A stretch of DNA of 5,309 nt from the NCBI GenBank assembly GCA_017883345.1, contig JADGNT010000418.1, forward strand, positions 1 to 5,309, read 5' to 3'. Below, one piece after another: positions 5,067-5,309 of the stretch; the stretch's first letter is position 1, and the number at the start of each line of letters is the position of its first letter. Source of the stretch: Candidatus Solibacter sp. (GTDB lineage Bacteria > Acidobacteriota > Terriglobia > Bryobacterales > Bryobacteraceae). The position numbers and the translations under genes are program-made. The notes under the pieces are model-generated. The model made no database searches and was not told where the DNA came from. It was given only the letters and a program-made list of their open reading frames with translations.

Positions 5067-5309
5067 CTACCGCAACGCCGCGAAATCCCGCGCGTCCCTA
5101 CTCCATTCCCCAGCCCGCCGCAAGGTCTCCATCACGCCCTCCGGATCCCCCGCCACGCTCCACATCGCGCGATGCTTCTCGTCCATGAATCGCTCATCCA
5201 CGCAGCGGTTCAACAGCTCGATGCACGGATCGAAAAATCCGTTGACGTTCACCAGCACCACCGGACCGAAGTAGAGCCCCAGCCGCTTCCACGCGATCGC
5301 TTCAAAAAG
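5067..5309 (-). CDS. LOG family protein (cytokinin riboside 5'-monophosphate phosphoribohydrolase-like), 5'-truncated
   Basis: Only the C-terminal 80 residues are in the window; the frame is open through the edge at 5309 and ends at TAG 5069-5067. Residues LFEAIAWKRLGLYFGP, then VVLVNVNGFFDPCIELLNRC, then VDERFM and MWSVAGDPE match the C-terminal half of the LOG (TIGR00730, formerly 'lysine decarboxylase') family. The nucleotide-binding PGGxGTxxE motif should lie just beyond the window edge, since it normally stands immediately before the LFE-like helix. Characterised members cleave the N-glycosidic bond of nucleoside 5'-monophosphates, releasing base and ribose 5-phosphate in the cytoplasm; in plants and some bacteria this activates cytokinins. 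The annotation 'lysine decarboxylase' should not be used. A GTG at 5261 is internal, not a start. Confidence 0.88.
   Translation of the reverse strand, partial: LFEAIAWKRLGLYFGPVVLVNVNGFFDPCIELLNRCVDERFMDEKHRAMWSVAGDPEGVMETLRRAGEWSRDARDFAALR

Noticed and set aside
4180..5274. A 364-codon open frame on the + strand opposite the DUF4159 and LOG genes
   Set aside because: It spans two recognised minus-strand genes and the gap between them and shows no family motif; it is a composition effect.

Overview
This is a GC-rich bacterial window with five protein-coding genes, two of them cut by the window edges. The gene content suggests an Acidobacteriota relative of the Bryobacterales/Solibacter type, with Planctomycetota as the main alternative. 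The signals are a c-type cytochrome fused to a PHM-like copper monooxygenase, a short ceramidase-like secreted enzyme, an aminotransferase with a Tat signal, and a DUF4159 protein. This assignment is inference from gene families; there is no rRNA or other marker gene here.

Layout. Positions 1-1200 (+) hold the 3' part of the cytochrome c/copper monooxygenase gene. It converges across a 53-bp gap on a run of minus-strand genes. Read in their own direction these are: the 3' end of a LOG-family nucleotide phosphoribohydrolase (5309-5067), a secreted DUF4159 protein (5016-4177), a 264-bp non-coding gap, a Tat-signal DegT/DnrJ/EryC1/StrS aminotransferase (3912-2608), and a secreted neutral/alkaline-ceramidase-like protein (2594-1254). 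The last two are 13 bp apart and each has a strong Shine-Dalgarno sequence, so they almost certainly form one transcription unit.

The gap at 3913-4176 is the most structured non-coding part. It holds a 7-bp stem-loop just after the DUF4159 gene, four TCTCYGCG units of a dispersed repeat, what looks like the last 23 codons of a lost gene, a weak promoter candidate, and two adjacent palindromes directly upstream of the aminotransferase ribosome binding site. A degenerate copy of the same dispersed repeat lies in the convergent gap near 1221-1241.

Biology. Four of the five products appear to act outside the cytoplasm: the copper monooxygenase (its signal peptide would lie before the window), the ceramidase-like protein, the aminotransferase and the DUF4159 protein. 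The aminotransferase and ceramidase-like pair is the best candidate for a poorly described function. The first is a PLP enzyme with an export signal. The second keeps the zinc-site motifs of ceramidases but has Asn where the family's catalytic Ser should be. No CRISPR array, transposase, phage gene, tRNA or rRNA was seen.
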